Below, in pieces: positions 17,777 through 27,573 of a DNA stretch of 64,000 nucleotides. The stretch is from positions 434,001-498,000 of the forward strand of contig NZ_JQJK01000008.1 of assembly GCF_000745485.1 (NCBI RefSeq), given 5' to 3'. The notes beneath the pieces were generated by a model. The model ran no database searches. It was given only the letters and a program-made list of their open reading frames with translations, and was not told the DNA's origin. A program made the position numbers and the translations under genes. This stretch comes from Methanobacterium veterum. GTDB taxonomy: Archaea; Methanobacteriota; Methanobacteria; Methanobacteriales; Methanobacteriaceae. The first letter of the stretch is position 1. Each line of letters begins with the position of its first letter.

Positions 17777-17806
17777 GTATAGCACATTAACTACTCCATA
17801 CCCATA

Positions 17807-17829
17807 GGAAAACTCTGATTGAGTTTTCC
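17807..17829 (+). promoter_or_regulatory. 5' leader hairpin of endopeptidase gene 2
   Basis: Perfect 9-bp stem GGAAAACTC / GAGTTTTCC with loop TGATT, preceded by TACCCATA as in gene 1. It ends 14 nt before GGAGG. Stem retained with changed bases relative to gene 1, which suggests a selected structure. Confidence 0.6.
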
Positions 17830-17855
17830 CATGATTGGTAATCGGAGGCGGTATA

Positions 17856-19232
17856 ATTACGAGAAAATTGCTTTTTGCAGTCCTATTAATATCCAGTCTA
17901 TCTTTGATGGGTATAGCTGGCGCAAGCGCGGCAGACGCAGGAACTGCACAAACACAGGCTGTTAACAACAGCACTGTGCAAGAAAAAGCCAATATACAAA
18001 TAAATAATACATGCAACACAAACAAATCGGTTGCAGCACAAAATTCAACCGATGCAAGTGTAAAAACAGTGCAGAATACAAGTACTGCCACATCAAATGT
18101 CAGTACCAACCAAACCACCGTTAAAACACAAGCAGTAGCACAGAATACAGTAAGTACAAAGGATAATCAAACTGCAGTAACTTCAACAGCGACTTCAATA
18201 AATTCAACCAGCAAAAATTCAACAAATACAACCAGTACTCAAACACAGGCAGCAGCTGCAGGAGAAACAAAAGTATCTAAAAACTTTACTGTAAGCCAAA
18301 TCACAGATGCCGCAGCTAGGGTCAAAGCATACGTTGAAACCAACCACAAACTTCCAAACTATGTGACAATTGGTACAACCCAGGTTGAAATGCCTGAGTT
18401 TTTAAAACTACTGACTGCAGGTTTACTACAGTTAAACAACGGAACAACAACATCAATAACACTTAAAGATATAAATAGTGCAGCAAAACCTAGTGAAAGT
18501 GTTAAAAGTGGTAATATAAATAAAGCAGGTTATTTAGACCTTGCTAAAAGAGTGAATGCGTTTATAGATGCAAATGGTGCTTTACCAAATTATGCAACAA
18601 GCAGTCTTGGTAAATTAAATTATCAATCTTTAATTTACACATTTTCCAAGATAATGGCTTTCTATAAAACAAACGAACGGTTACCAAGTTATGTTACAGT
18701 AAAGTCATGGAGCACAGTTGGAACTTCAAGTACATCAACTTCAAATTCTTCAAACACATCTACATCGGTACCTGCATCACTGCAGCAGTATCTTAAATCT
18801 ACTACAAACTGTCAGGTAACTAATTCACAGATCCAAGCACTGGCAAAATCAATAACAAGCGGTAAAACTTCCACGTACGATAAAGCAGTGGCAATATTTA
18901 ACTGGGTAAGAGATAACATAGGTTATTCCTTCTATTACAACACCAAATACGGTGCTGTAGGCACTTTAAGCAAAAAAACTGGAAACTGTGTTGATACAGC
19001 TCATCTGTTAATAGCACTTGAAAGGGCCGCAGGAATACCAGCACGATACGAACACGTTAAAGCTAAATTCACAAGCGGTAACTGGTACGGGCACGTTATT
19101 GCCCAAGTATACGTAAACGGCAAATGGTACAATGCAGACGCAACCAGTTCTAAAAACACGTTTGGTGTTATTAAAAACTGGAATACAGGAACAGCGACAT
19201 ACAAAGGTACATACGCTACATTGCCTTTCTAA
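17856..19232 (+). CDS. Secreted pseudomurein-binding, transglutaminase-fold endopeptidase (paralogue 2), apparent ATT start
   Basis: 458-aa tandem paralogue of the gene at 15187. Signal peptide [20 protein letters not shown] then GASA, a shorter Asn/Thr-rich linker, two pseudomurein-binding repeats ([15 protein letters not shown]) and a transglutaminase-like catalytic domain with NCVDT (Cys378), WYGHVI (His413) and YNADA (Asp428). The catalytic domain is closer to PeiW-like sequences ([14 protein letters not shown]) than that of paralogue 1. GGAGG at 17844 lies 12 nt before ATT 17856, exactly as in paralogue 1; a TTG at 17835 is in frame but precedes the ribosome site and would extend the signal peptide. 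PepSY gene follows 28 bp downstream. Confidence 0.87.
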   Translation: MTRKLLFAVLLISSLSLMGIAGASAADAGTAQTQAVNNSTVQEKANIQINNTCNTNKSVAAQNSTDASVKTVQNTSTATSNVSTNQTTVKTQAVAQNTVSTKDNQTAVTSTATSINSTSKNSTNTTSTQTQAAAAGETKVSKNFTVSQITDAAARVKAYVETNHKLPNYVTIGTTQVEMPEFLKLLTAGLLQLNNGTTTSITLKDINSAAKPSESVKSGNINKAGYLDLAKRVNAFIDANGALPNYATSSLGKLNYQSLIYTFSKIMAFYKTNERLPSYVTVKSWSTVGTSSTSTSNSSNTSTSVPASLQQYLKSTTNCQVTNSQIQALAKSITSGKTSTYDKAVAIFNWVRDNIGYSFYYNTKYGAVGTLSKKTGNCVDTAHLLIALERAAGIPARYEHVKAKFTSGNWYGHVIAQVYVNGKWYNADATSSKNTFGVIKNWNTGTATYKGTYATLPF

Positions 19233-19260
19233 ATCTAGTTAAATAAAAAAATGAGGTTGA

Positions 19261-19659
19261 ATGATGATTAAAAAATCAATAGTTGCAGTAGTGGTAATGC
19301 TGGCTGCAGCGGCACTGGTATTCGGTGCTTCTGGAAACCACATAAATTCCACCAGCAATTCTAATCAGGGACAACAGTCATCTGTTACTGGCGACAGTTC
19401 GTCTAGTGACAGCACATCAGATAGCGACAAAGCATCAGATAATACAACTAAACCAAAGATAACTTCAGAAGAAGCCCAGAAAATAGCCCAAAAGTACATT
19501 AACGTAGAAGGAGCAACCGCAGGAACACCCAAATTGATCAAAACTGATGGTCAATACATATACGTGGTTCCTGTTATCGACAACGGAACAAATGTTGGTG
19601 AAATAGACATTAACGCTATAACTGGCAAAAACGTTGGAGGAGCAGGTGGAGCACCTTAA
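19261..19659 (+). CDS. Secreted PepSY-domain protein
   Basis: 132 aa: signal peptide IKKSIVAVVVMLAAAALVF, a Ser/Asp/Asn-rich linker (about 25-67), then a PepSY domain (ITSEEAQKIAQKYIN ... YIYVVPVIDN ... GEIDINAITGK). PepSY domains are found in peptidase propeptides and are thought to restrain secreted peptidases. It follows the wall endopeptidase by 28 bp in the same direction, so it may be co-expressed and limit that enzyme; this is inference. GAGGTTGA precedes two adjacent ATGs (19261 and 19264); the second has the better spacing. A hairpin terminator follows. Confidence 0.8.
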   Translation: MMIKKSIVAVVVMLAAAALVFGASGNHINSTSNSNQGQQSSVTGDSSSSDSTSDSDKASDNTTKPKITSEEAQKIAQKYINVEGATAGTPKLIKTDGQYIYVVPVIDNGTNVGEIDINAITGKNVGGAGGAP

Positions 19660-19684
19660 GGTGTTTTCCCAAATTGATTACACT

Positions 19685-19720
19685 GAAAAGATCTCTTATG
19701 ATATCTTTTCCTATTTTTTT
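19685..19720 (+). terminator. Hairpin plus T-run terminator after PepSY gene
   Basis: Stem GAAAAGAT (19685-19692) and ATCTTTTC (19703-19710), loop of 10 nt, followed by CTATTTTTTT. Position directly behind the endopeptidase-PepSY unit suits a transcription end. Confidence 0.6.
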
Positions 19721-19987
19721 ATTTTAAAATTGCCCAATTTATTATCTTCTTTAAAATTTATTATCACACTTTTTAAGGCATGAAAGTCTGTAAAGTTTAA
19801 AAAAATAAAATAACAGGATAGTACATAATTTTAAATATTTGAGTCCATAGTTTATTACATAGTTATAAATAATTAAAGGAGTTAACATACCTAAACACGA
19901 TAAAGCAGATAAAATATTTATCTCAATTTTATAAATAACACATGGTGAAGTAATTAGATTTATTAAAACCACAAATAAGTGATAAAA

Positions 19988-20527
19988 ATGATATGTGATA
20001 ACTGTGGGGCAGAAATAGATAACAAAGAAACATACTGCCCTAACTGCGGAATGGAACTTCCAACTTCTAAATCCTCAAAAAAGAAAAGTTATAAAAATTC
20101 ACAGCAGTTTGATAGTTTCCAGTCAAAGAAAAAATATAAAAATTACCCTAAAAAAGAACATTTTGAGGGGAAAAGCTCAAGAAGAGAGACTGATACATCT
20201 GATTTTACATATGATATTCCCCATCCAAAGGCAGATTATACAAATTATAATGAAGAAGAAGATTACAAAAGAAAGCCTTTAAAAAGAAAATATTACGGCA
20301 GCCCTTCAGCTTCTAAACGCCATGATTCACCCTATAAAAACGATATGGATTATGAAAGTTATTATAATTACGGAGAAGAAGAAGTTCCTGAAACAAAAAA
20401 ATCAAGACTTAGTTTAGGTACAATATGCCTCTTCATGATCATGATACTTCTGCTTGGATTTGTTATAGGGCTGATACTGTTTTCAAATACGCAGATAACT
20501 CCTAGCGTTCCTGGATTCAACAGTTAG
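19988..20527 (+). CDS. Zinc-ribbon protein with C-terminal membrane anchor
   Basis: 179 aa. Residues 1-22 form a zinc ribbon (ICDNCGAEI, YCPNCGMEL: two CxxC pairs), then a long Lys/Tyr/Ser-rich charged linker and one C-terminal membrane helix (GTICLFMIMILLLGFVIGLI). Such tail-anchored zinc-ribbon proteins are frequent in methanogens and of unknown function. ATG at 19988 is chosen; an in-frame GTG at 19979 is itself the GTGAT ribosome site. Confidence 0.75.
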   Translation: MICDNCGAEIDNKETYCPNCGMELPTSKSSKKKSYKNSQQFDSFQSKKKYKNYPKKEHFEGKSSRRETDTSDFTYDIPHPKADYTNYNEEEDYKRKPLKRKYYGSPSASKRHDSPYKNDMDYESYYNYGEEEVPETKKSRLSLGTICLFMIMILLLGFVIGLILFSNTQITPSVPGFNS

Positions 20528-20609
20528 TATCAACTCCCAACTTATTTTAAAATAAAATTTAGCTAGTATCATTATATCTAAAAATGAAGCTAGCTAAACC
20601 TGCGGTTTA

Positions 20610-21869
20610 CTAATACCATCCTGAAATTGAAAACTTACCTTCCATAATTCTTTTTTTAAGATCACCAGTGAGTTCCCGTGCCCTTTTAATATCAGACTGT
20701 CTGCATATTATAGGCACATCTATAACTTCATTGTCCATTTTGAATTTCAGTTCACCACGTTTCATTTCGAATGCACCATGTTGACATGAATAAGCACACA
20801 TGCCACAACCAAAGCACTTCCTTTCATTTAAAGTACCTTCGTATGCTCCAGTAGGACATCTTTCACGTACCATACATACCCCGCAGTTTAAACATGCTTC
20901 AGGATCGTAAACTGGCCTTTCATCATTATCACTCCATACAGAAGCATAGTCTGTAAACCCTAAAACTTTATGTCTTCCACGTATATCTGCAACAGGTAAC
21001 GGTATATCTTTATTTAGGATAAAAGTGTTCTTCAAAATTTCATCATTTAGAATCGGGATCGCAGCAGCTACACTGTTGAAAACTTCGGGCCCTGCTGCTG
21101 TTTTGAACCCTCCCAAGTAATGTGGATCCATATCTGCCATATCTGCAGCTACCATTAAGTTCGGTTTTTCAGGAGCACTTCTTGTCCCACTGCCAAGAAC
21201 AATTCCTTCAGATCCACACAACAGCACTTTAGTTCCTGTTTTTATTGTTTTCATCTCCGGATCATTTTGCAGCGGATTTAATTCGCCGCAACCTGAAAAT
21301 GAAAGCCCTTTAAATGGACCTTCCATATCTACAGCATTAAATATAGATGCAACAGGTTCTTCAGTTGGGTTTAAAAATGCAGTGTAATTTTTAAATGCTA
21401 GACGAGTTCCAATCATCCGCGCCATGCCCATTTCTTCAATATTAGTGGTTGATTTTATAATTTCCCCGTGAATGGACTCGACTTCAATTTCTATATCTTT
21501 TCCTTCTACAATATCCTTAAATAAGAATCCTCCACCATAATCCTCATCATAAATACTGTGTGACGTACCGTAAGCTATCAAATCAACAGATCCCAGCCAT
21601 TCATTTGGACATGGACCTGGGAACCCTGGGACACCGTTTAAAAGAACTTTTTTTGCTTTTTTAAATGATCCTGGTTCCCCTGCTTTTATGTGAAATACCG
21701 CAGCTGTTCCAGACATTATTCCACATGTTCCTGCAGTTACAACGTCAATATCTTCTGCTTTTGGTTCTTCTCCATCCCTTACAAGGTTACTAACTTCTTC
21801 TGCTGTTAGTACAGTTGCTTCTCCTCGTTGGATTTTCTGATTTATTTCTTCAATGTTACGAATGTTCAA
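20610..21869 (-). CDS. Methanogenesis marker 16 / homocysteine biosynthesis (DUF39 plus ferredoxin) protein
   Basis: 419 aa with an N-terminal DUF39 domain (VVTAGTCGIMSGTAAVFHI, SFSGCGELNPLQ, MDPHYLGGFKTAAGPE) and a C-terminal ferredoxin part with two 4Fe-4S motifs (CLNCGVCMVRERCPTGA, CFGCGMCAYSCQHGA). In Methanosarcina a DUF39 protein and a ferredoxin together convert aspartate semialdehyde to homocysteine using sulfide; here both parts are in one chain, as in the marker-16 family. Conserved Cys residues in the DUF39 part probably carry persulfide. The start is TTG at 21869 with GGGGTC upstream; no ATG fits. Monocistronic by spacing. Confidence 0.85.
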   Translation of the reverse strand: MNIRNIEEINQKIQRGEATVLTAEEVSNLVRDGEEPKAEDIDVVTAGTCGIMSGTAAVFHIKAGEPGSFKKAKKVLLNGVPGFPGPCPNEWLGSVDLIAYGTSHSIYDEDYGGGFLFKDIVEGKDIEIEVESIHGEIIKSTTNIEEMGMARMIGTRLAFKNYTAFLNPTEEPVASIFNAVDMEGPFKGLSFSGCGELNPLQNDPEMKTIKTGTKVLLCGSEGIVLGSGTRSAPEKPNLMVAADMADMDPHYLGGFKTAAGPEVFNSVAAAIPILNDEILKNTFILNKDIPLPVADIRGRHKVLGFTDYASVWSDNDERPVYDPEACLNCGVCMVRERCPTGAYEGTLNERKCFGCGMCAYSCQHGAFEMKRGELKFKMDNEVIDVPIICRQSDIKRARELTGDLKKRIMEGKFSISGWY

Positions 21870-22058
21870 AAATATGACCCCGTGATTTTTTAAAATTTAT
21901 AACTATTGTTATATTAAATGAATTTATATAAAACCTTATTTAATGTTATCTCAATTAAACTATATTTATTTTATTAAAATTAAAAAAAGAGAAATTAAAA
22001 CAGTTAATAAAATATAAAAATCAAAGAAATCATTGTATTCAGCAAAATAGTTAAATAT

Positions 22059-22235
22059 TTATCTATTTGAAGGTATAGCAAAATATCTACGGATTCCTCC
22101 AGCTATAATCCATATTATAACAGCGCCAAATATTCCATATTTCCATTCATATATATCAAGTATAGGTGCAAGAAGAACTAAAAGTCCTACAACGCCTAAA
22201 ATGTAAAGTATAAAATCTGCCTGCCTATCTTCCAT
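22059..22235 (-). CDS. 58-aa two-helix membrane protein
   Basis: A short frame with ATG at 22235, ribosome site GGGGAGA nine bases upstream and stop at 22059. The peptide is MEDRQADFILYILGVVGLLV then two hydrophobic helices (about 7-24 and 31-47) ending in a basic GGIRRYF. No family recognised. The clear ribosome site and clean membrane topology argue that it is expressed. It resembles in layout (helix, short aromatic loop, helix, basic end) the 97-aa protein at 24117. Confidence 0.65.
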   Translation of the reverse strand: MEDRQADFILYILGVVGLLVLLAPILDIYEWKYGIFGAVIIWIIAGGIRRYFAIPSNR

Positions 22236-22404
22236 TTTTCTATCTCCCCATGTTAATTTAAATATAGTTAAGCTAAAACTTATTGTTATTTAGTTATTTA
22301 TGAGCCAATATATAAGTTTTATGGGAAAATATAACATATTAACTATTTTCAGTAAATAAAGAGGACATATTACTATTTGTGCCTAAATTATACTCCGCCA
22401 ATTC

Positions 22405-23882
22405 TTAAAGAGAAGCTATTTTTCCATAAGCCGTTGTTAATATTCCCATAAAACATGCCACTGCAAAAACCTTAAATGCAACCCTTATGCTTCCCAAGAG
22501 ATTGAAATAGGTATCAGGTGTAATTTGAACCTTTCCAATTAGCAGCGAAAAGATCAATATAATAATTCCAAAGCTTAAAACCTGCCCGCTAAGCCGCATT
22601 GTACTGGCCGTTGCAGAAGCTACTCCATAATTACGTTTCTTAACAGATCCCATAATTGCGTTGGTATTAGGGGAAGAAAATAGAGCAAATCCAGAACCAA
22701 GCACAAGCTGTCCTGCTATTACATATGGCAAAGCTGTAAAAAATCCCACATAACTAAAAAACGATAGTCCTACAGCAGTTAATGCCATTCCAACTGAGGC
22801 TAGTATCCTCGGATCAATTTTGTCAGATAGTTCTCCTGCAATTGGAGATACAATAACCATTATAAGTGGCAGAGGTAACAGAACTAATCCTGCCTTTTGA
22901 GGTGTATATCCCAATATGTACTGCAAGTAAAGGCTTAATAGAAAAACCGCACCTGTAGTCGTGCTGTAGTTAATTAGAGCCGCTAAATTGGATAAAGCAA
23001 AAACTTTATTTTTTAAAAAAGGTCCATGTCTAGAAGAGGATTATCTACCTTTGTATCCACCAATATGAACACAATGATTCCGATGATTCCCATTACTGTT
23101 AATATTATCCCTAAAGTTCCAGGGAGAGATGAAAATCCATACATCAATAAAAGGAGTGTAAAGCTATATACAACTGCGCTTTTAAGATCGAATTTTTCAC
23201 CCATACATTCAGCCCATTCTCCTTTTAACCTCAAAATAACAAAAGAAATCACAATTACACCAAGCAGTACATTTAAAAAGAATATACTCCTCCATCCGAG
23301 ATATTGCGTCATGATTCCGCCTAAAAAAGGACCAATTGAAAGGCCAAAATAAACTCCTGCAAGATTAATTCCCAGGGCTTTCGAAAATCATTGATTTTCG
23401 AATGCACAAACACAAAGCATGCGAAAACTTCGTTTTCGCTGCGTCAAATCGAAGATTTGACAGTGTTTGTTAGTTTTTCCCCTTTCTGCTAAAGGGAATA
23501 CAGAAGTTAAAATTGCCACCCCCGTACCAAACATCATTGAAGCTCCAATACCCTGAAAAGCTCGAAATATGATAAGCGACATTGCAGATGGTGCAGTGCC
23601 TGAAAGAAATGAAAAAATAGTATAAGTAATTATTCCACAGGTAAATATTCGTTTTAATCCATAAATATCAGCAATTCTCCCAAACGGAAGTGTAAAAATA
23701 GCTGATGCCAACAAAAATGATGCTGAAATCCAGCTGAGCAAAATCGCATCTGCAGCAAACTCATTTCCAATGGTTGGAAGTGCAACATTGAGGGAAGAAC
23801 CCATAAACGGTACAAGAAAAGCAGCTAATGTGGCAGCCAGTAATGCAGTCATTTTAGTTACGTCATTGGCCTTGTTTTCCAT
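22405..23882 (-). pseudogene. Broken MFS drug transporter (EmrB/QacA type, 14-helix)
   Basis: Three consecutive frames make one transporter: residues up to AERGK (23882-23475), then ALGINLAGVYFGLSIGPFLGG running into TQYLGWRSIFFLNV (from 23378), then LYLQYILGYTPQKAGL to 22405. The family motif ERGKALGI is split by a 96-nt palindrome insert (23379-23474) that keeps frame but adds one TGA stop. A second lesion is a one-base loss in a 6T/6A run at about 23011-23020 after DNPLLDMDLF. Intact members export drugs or toxic compounds with proton uptake. Start ATG 23882. The second lesion could be a sequencing error; the first cannot. Confidence 0.88.
23379..23474. repeat. 96-nt nested palindrome insert inside the MFS gene
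   Basis: Hairpin TTCGAAAATCA/TGATTTTCGAA (23379-23402 region), then a three-way module with outer arms ACAAACAC (23406-23413) and GTGTTTGT (23463-23470). Inside: AAA, GCAT, hairpin GCGAAAAC-TTC-GTTTTCGC, TGC, hairpin GTCAAATC-GAA-GATTTGAC, A. Identical order and linkers to copy 3 of island 1. Removing 23379-23474 restores the ERGKALGI motif exactly. Confidence 0.9.
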
Positions 23883-24116
23883 AGCAGTTCCTTCTTAAAA
23901 AATCTAAAACAGTTGAAATTAAAATAAAATTACAACTATTCTAGTAACCACCAACTATTAATCTTTCGTAACTAACCTGTTTCAATATATAACTAAGCCA
24001 CAATTATTTAAAATACAGATATTGCATCTTTAATTCTTATAACTCCCATAAAAAAGATAAATCTTAAATTTTCCTAAACTATAAAACTTCACCCCCTGCA
24101 TTTTTATTTCATCCAA

Positions 24117-24410
24117 TTAACCCATATTAGAATACCTGCCAAATGTACCTGCCGTTACCCATATAGCAATTGTACCCAACAGTACGTATATCAATGAATA
24201 ATGAAATGTACCTACCATTAAAAATATCAATCCAATACTGCCTATAACTCCCATTACAGTTTTCCCAATAGCACCGCCTATGATCCATAATATGAAAGCA
24301 GCCATTAACCCATAATTAAGATTATAAAGCTTAAATAGTCCACCTAATAAAATTATAAGCCCTAAACCACCTAATAAATAGGTTAAGGCGTTTTGTTCGT
24401 TCCTCCGCAT
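24117..24410 (-). CDS. Small membrane protein, four hydrophobic segments
   Basis: 97 aa when started at ATG 24410, which has GGAGG nine bases upstream; the frame is open further upstream but without ribosome site. Hydrophobic segments at about 10-24, 33-47, 51-66 and 69-84; Gly-rich, no charged active-site residues. No family recognised. Flanked by AT-rich non-coding sequence on both sides; likely monocistronic. Confidence 0.65.
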   Translation of the reverse strand: MRRNEQNALTYLLGGLGLIILLGGLFKLYNLNYGLMAAFILWIIGGAIGKTVMGVIGSIGLIFLMVGTFHYSLIYVLLGTIAIWVTAGTFGRYSNMG

Positions 24411-24680
24411 TATCTTTCCTCCAATCAGCACCATTAATGTCATTATGTATCCTAAAAAAGATATTCCAAAACCTGTTGAATTATTACAGAACAATACCTA
24501 TATAACCTTTATGAAAAAGTACAGTATTAGTATTATCAATAATGCAAAAGAAAATCTAAAATTATGCAGATTTAAGTTTGAACTAAAAATAAGTGTTTAA
24601 ATTAATAAAAAAGAAATTAAAAGTCCAATATTACTTAAAAAGACATATTTAATTATTTAAATTAAAAAATAGAAAAAAGA

Positions 24681-27383
24681 TTAAATCTTTTTTAATTCAG
24701 TAACTGCAAAATCAAGTGCTTCTTGCATTTTTTCAGCTTGTGGCCCTGCACCTTGAGCAAGATTTGGCCTTCCGCCCCCACCACCGCCGAGAATTGCAGC
24801 AGCATCCTTTATGATACCATTAATCTTGATACCGTTTTCAAGCGCTTTTTTAGAGATGGCACCAACTATTTTACCTTCGCTGCTTCCAAGAAGCACAACA
24901 TCAACTTTTCCCTGTTTTTCGGTTAAGTCAGTTGCCATTTTTATAAGTTCATTCATGTCTGAATCAATAATCTCACTTAAAACAGTTAAATCACCAATTT
25001 TTTCAGTTTTGTTTAAAATTCCTTCGGTTTTAAGTGATGCAATTTCTCCTTTAAGTTTATCAATTTCATTTTTAAAGGATTTCCACTCGTTAAAGAACCT
25101 ATCACAGGTTTTAGGAAGTTGTTCTGGTGTGACTTTAAATACGTCTGAACTTTCTTTTAATATATTATCGTTGCGCTGTGCTGCTTCAATTGCAGCTTCA
25201 CCTGCTGAAAATTCAATCCTTTCTACACCGTCTTGAATTCTTTCGGTCTTGGTTATTTTTATAAGTCCGATATCTCCAGTTTGATTACAGTGTGTTCCGG
25301 CACATGCCTGCACGTCAATTCCGTCAACTACAACTGTCCTTATGTCCATTCCAGGGACAATTCCGCCCTGATATAATATGAACCCATATTTTTTCTCGGC
25401 TTCTGCCCTTGCCATCCAGTTTGTAAGTACAGGACGATTTTCCATGACGAATTTATTTGCCAGCAGTTCAATTTCCTGAAGTTCTTCAGGTTCTATCCGC
25501 TTATAGTGAGTAAGGTCGATCCTTGATTTTTTAACGCCTTTTTGGGCTCCTGCTTGCCATATGTGATCTCCAAGGATCTTTCTTGCTGCTGCAACGATTA
25601 AGTGAGTTGCAGTGTGGTTTCGGGTTAAAGCCATCCTTCTGGAAATATCGATCTGGCCGCTGATTATCTGACCTTTGTAAGGATGCACTTTTTCAATATC
25701 CTCTTCAGCCACCCTGTGTAAAACGGTACTGTTAACTTTTTCAGCGTGTAAAACTTTTATTTTTTCGCCGCGGATCTCAAGATACCCAATATCCGAAGGC
25801 TGACCTCCCCCTTCAGGATAGAATACAGTTTGATCCAGTACTACATTATTTTCATATGTTCCAAGCACATGAGCCTCAAATTGTGTATCAAACGGCTTCT
25901 GGTAGAACAATAAATCAGTGGCTGGGAACTCAAGTTCAATTTCGGCTTTTTCTTCCGGAGCTTCTTCTTCATGCTCAGCAGCTACCAATGTATAGAAATT
26001 ATCAGGCACTTTTACCTCAAATTCCATCTTTTCAGAGATTTCCTTGGTAGTCTCTGGAGGAATTCCATGGGATTCATAAAGCTCTTTAAGTGTCTCAAAC
26101 GGCATCTCAGTTTTATTCTTTTTCCTGAGTTTTTTAATGCTTCTTTTAACAAGTTCTCTGCCTTTTGAAACAGTTTTATCGTACCGTTTATCCTCTAAAT
26201 TAATTACATTAATTATATGATCTTGACTTTGCCTGATTTCAGGATAGGTCTTAGACAGGAAATCAAGCTGTATTTTCATTATATCTGCCAGGGACTCTTT
26301 TAATCCCAATTCTTTTATGAAACGGATTGTTCTCCTCAGGACAAGTCTTGCAAGATATCCCTCTTTAACATTGGAAGGAATTACACCATCGGCAAGCATG
26401 AATGCAAGGCATCGTGTATGGTCCGCAATTACATAAATAGCTTCCATTGGTTTTGTAGCCCTTTCAAGGTCATCTAAAGATATATTAAGCCTATCTGCAA
26501 CCTTTGACCTTAATTCTCTCAGGTCTGCAAATGTTTCAATGTCCATCATACCTGCAACTTGAGCATTCTCTGCTAAGATTCTCTCATCAACTTCAACACC
26601 AGATAGTTCCTTTAATGTCTGTATTACAGGTCCAAAAGAAGCATCGTAGGCTGTTGGTGTTCCTTGAGATATCCATGCGAATCTTTCAAGTCCATATCCA
26701 GTATCTACAACTGTAAGTGGAATTTCTTCAAGTTTTCCATCAGGTAATGTTTTATATTTAATAAAAACAAGTGTTGCGAGTTCTACTCCCCTGACACAAA
26801 TTTCATAGCATGGTCCGGCGTTTCCTCCACCTTTCCACCAGGATTCAATATATGTGATTTCTTCAGGGTTGATTCCAATTGATTTAATAAAATCATGACA
26901 GTATTTTACTGTTTCATCTTCCCAGTAAATCTGTTCTTTATCAGTGTTAAAAGCGTGATGTGCACCCATTGTAAAACACGTCATGTGTCTGCCGGTCCTT
27001 CCGACATTATCCACATCGTTAAGTCTTATTGATGGTTGTGCGACTACCAGTGGGTTTGCAGGTGGTTCTACGGCGCCAGATGTTACCCATGGTTGAAAAT
27101 CGTAAATTGATGCCCCTACTAAAAAAACATCGTCTCTCCACCTTTTTGCAAGAACCGGATATCTCTTTATAGGTGTATGTCCGTGTTGGGCAAAAAATTC
27201 CTTAAAAGCTTTTTGAATTTCGTAGAGGTCATATTTTTTATCTGTTGCAGGATTTCCAATAAATGTATATTCATCGCAGGGTGCATCCCCACATGTCTTT
27301 CTATCTCCAATTGACCAGAAATCGTTTCCACAGGTAATACAAGTTTTTTTAGTAAATCCTAGTTCTTCAAGTTGGCGAGACAT
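24681..27383 (-). CDS. alaS: Alanyl-tRNA synthetase, archaeal type
   Basis: 900-aa class II synthetase charging tRNA-Ala. N-terminal zinc-ribbon-like segment (CITCGNDFW, CGDAPC) typical of archaeal AlaS, catalytic core with FQPWVTSGAVEPPANPL and RHMTCFTMGAHHAFN, then the editing domain with HTATHLIVAAAR and CAGTHC (zinc ligands), and a C-Ala domain ending GGGGGGRPNLAQGAG. Length is normal. Two ATGs are possible; MSRQLEELGF at 27383 matches the usual archaeal N-terminus better than the one three codons upstream. Downstream of the ribosomal stalk operon, separated by about 190 bp and a terminator, so probably transcribed on its own. Confidence 0.96.
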   Translation of the reverse strand: MSRQLEELGFTKKTCITCGNDFWSIGDRKTCGDAPCDEYTFIGNPATDKKYDLYEIQKAFKEFFAQHGHTPIKRYPVLAKRWRDDVFLVGASIYDFQPWVTSGAVEPPANPLVVAQPSIRLNDVDNVGRTGRHMTCFTMGAHHAFNTDKEQIYWEDETVKYCHDFIKSIGINPEEITYIESWWKGGGNAGPCYEICVRGVELATLVFIKYKTLPDGKLEEIPLTVVDTGYGLERFAWISQGTPTAYDASFGPVIQTLKELSGVEVDERILAENAQVAGMMDIETFADLRELRSKVADRLNISLDDLERATKPMEAIYVIADHTRCLAFMLADGVIPSNVKEGYLARLVLRRTIRFIKELGLKESLADIMKIQLDFLSKTYPEIRQSQDHIINVINLEDKRYDKTVSKGRELVKRSIKKLRKKNKTEMPFETLKELYESHGIPPETTKEISEKMEFEVKVPDNFYTLVAAEHEEEAPEEKAEIELEFPATDLLFYQKPFDTQFEAHVLGTYENNVVLDQTVFYPEGGGQPSDIGYLEIRGEKIKVLHAEKVNSTVLHRVAEEDIEKVHPYKGQIISGQIDISRRMALTRNHTATHLIVAAARKILGDHIWQAGAQKGVKKSRIDLTHYKRIEPEELQEIELLANKFVMENRPVLTNWMARAEAEKKYGFILYQGGIVPGMDIRTVVVDGIDVQACAGTHCNQTGDIGLIKITKTERIQDGVERIEFSAGEAAIEAAQRNDNILKESSDVFKVTPEQLPKTCDRFFNEWKSFKNEIDKLKGEIASLKTEGILNKTEKIGDLTVLSEIIDSDMNELIKMATDLTEKQGKVDVVLLGSSEGKIVGAISKKALENGIKINGIIKDAAAILGGGGGGRPNLAQGAGPQAEKMQEALDFAVTELKKI

Positions 27384-27524
27384 AGTAATCATTGATAAAA
27401 GTTATTAAATTATAGTAAATTACCAAATATTTTTATACAACACTTTGAACTGTGTTTTTATTTTTAAATATTAATTTTTATAAATTGAATAATTTACATT
27501 TTTGACTTAAAATAGCAGTGTAAT

Positions 27525-27561
27525 TAAAATAAAAAAATAGAGAAAGCCAAAAAATGGCTTT
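27525..27561 (-). terminator. Terminator after the ribosomal stalk operon
   Basis: On the minus strand, stem AAAGCCA (27561-27555) and TGGCTTT (27549-27543) with a 5-nt loop, followed by CTCTATTTTTTTATTTT. Located 12 bp beyond the P1 stop. Confidence 0.65.
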
Positions 27562-27573
27562 GAAGTTTTGGAA

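Larger units (their letters stand above)
16675..17855. other. Long intergenic region before endopeptidase gene 2
   Basis: About 1.2 kb without a gene. It contains AT-rich sequence (16675-17030), palindrome island 3 (17035-17260), more AT-rich sequence, and from about 17610 a copy of the leader seen upstream of paralogue 1. Open frames over 17012-17246 on both strands are side effects of the palindromes. Confidence 0.7.

Noticed and set aside
23379..23474. TGA in the MFS insert read as selenocysteine or as programmed readthrough
   Set aside because: It lies within the palindrome insert, not at a conserved Cys, and a second frameshift exists downstream; a dead gene is simpler.
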